Positions 6,138 through 6,461 of a DNA stretch of 6,461 nt are shown in pieces. Position 1 is the first letter of the stretch. Every line of letters starts with the position of its first letter. Below the pieces are notes generated by a model. The model made no database searches, had not been told where the DNA came from, and was given only the letters and a program-made list of their open reading frames with translations. The stretch is from Rhodospirillaceae bacterium (GTDB lineage: Bacteria; Pseudomonadota; Alphaproteobacteria; Rhodospirillales; Rhodospirillaceae): NCBI GenBank assembly GCA_002691085.1, contig NZGX01000017.1, positions 5,396 to 11,856 of the forward strand, in the 5' to 3' direction. A program made the translations under genes and the position numbers.

Positions 6138-6461
6138 TTAACCCATTAAAGATGATTTAGCGTTATCACCAATCTTATTCTCATTCCATTTAATTGTAGA
6201 GTTTATCTCATTAAGAAGATACTGAGCAAGTGAAGGTTTAGTACATATTTCGGGTATTGATGTAATATCAATTCCACCAGCAAACATTGCTATAAAATTA
6301 TTTTCTTCTGCTAAACGATCTATTAGTCTAAATTCAACTGGACCTTCATCAAGCTTAGTTAGAGCTATCTTTGGCGTAAGTGACCTCATTGCTTCCATAG
6401 TTTTTGAAAAAAGACCAGGAGATGCACTGCAAGATGTTGCAAGATAAGCCTCAACGTCATT
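6138..6461 (-). CDS. flhF: Flagellar biosynthesis GTPase FlhF, C-terminal part (cut at window edge)
   Basis: SRP-type GTPase that marks the pole for flagellum assembly. Only the last 107 codons are in the window; the frame stays open to the right edge, so the start and the P-loop lie outside. Visible are EAYLATSCSASP (about 4-15), matching the strand and loop after the G3 motif, KIALTKLDEGP (about 31-41), whose TKLD is the guanine-specificity G4 motif, and AGGIDITSIPEI (61-72) where FlhF/FtsY/Ffh have the closing-loop G5 region. The usual G-Q-x-V-P-E-D pattern there is replaced by G-G-I-D-I-T-S-I-P-E, so the closing loop is divergent. The C-terminus ends in a short polar tail. The stop is 2 bp before flhG, indicating coupling. 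The internal ATG at 6398 is not the start because homologous sequence continues upstream of it. Confidence 0.85.
   Translation of the reverse strand, partial: NDVEAYLATSCSASPGLFSKTMEAMRSLTPKIALTKLDEGPVEFRLIDRLAEENNFIAMFAGGIDITSIPEICTKPSLAQYLLNEINSTIKWNENKIGDNAKSSLMG

Noticed and set aside
6138..6398. Reading the flhF fragment as a complete 86-residue small protein starting at ATG 6398.
   Set aside because: The frame stays open to the window edge and the upstream residues match FlhF, so this is a truncated view of a longer gene.

Overview
The window is AT-rich (about 35% G+C in the lines I counted by hand) and tightly packed with protein genes. It holds a polar-flagellum regulatory operon, a large molybdenum hydroxylase subunit and a small c-di-GMP-related operon. 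An flhF-flhG-fliA order, a Tat-exported isoquinoline-oxidoreductase-type subunit and the style of the flanking genes suggest a Gram-negative proteobacterium. A low-G+C alphaproteobacterium related to sphingomonads is my best guess, but this is inference without any database search. I see no tRNA, rRNA, CRISPR, transposon, integrase or phage gene.

Layout. On the minus strand from the right edge: the 3' end of flhF (SRP-type GTPase, cut by the window edge), flhG (MinD-like ATPase) 2 bp later, and fliA (sigma-28) 15 bp after that. fliA ends 4 bp from the end of a convergent plus-strand gene (2430-4595) for a Tat-exported molybdopterin-binding subunit. A 124-bp divergent intergenic region (2306-2429) separates that gene from a leftward operon. 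That operon encodes a class I SAM-dependent methyltransferase (1244-2305), a 101-residue charged protein of unknown function (932-1237), and a diguanylate cyclase with a degenerate receiver-like N-terminus (7-954). Spacings are +6 bp and a 23-bp overlap, so the three are probably translationally coupled.

How they may work together. FlhF and FlhG set flagellar position and number, and FliA drives late flagellar genes. The nearby GGDEF protein could make c-di-GMP that affects the swim/attach decision, but only proximity supports that link. The methyltransferase and the oxidoreductase are metabolic genes whose substrates cannot be read from sequence. The oxidoreductase has no iron-sulfur partner gene within this window.

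I do not see convincing evidence for a new biological system. The points most worth checking are the conserved-looking small protein in the methyltransferase/GGDEF operon, the unpaired molybdenum subunit, and an FlhG that lacks the N-terminal FlhF-activating extension.
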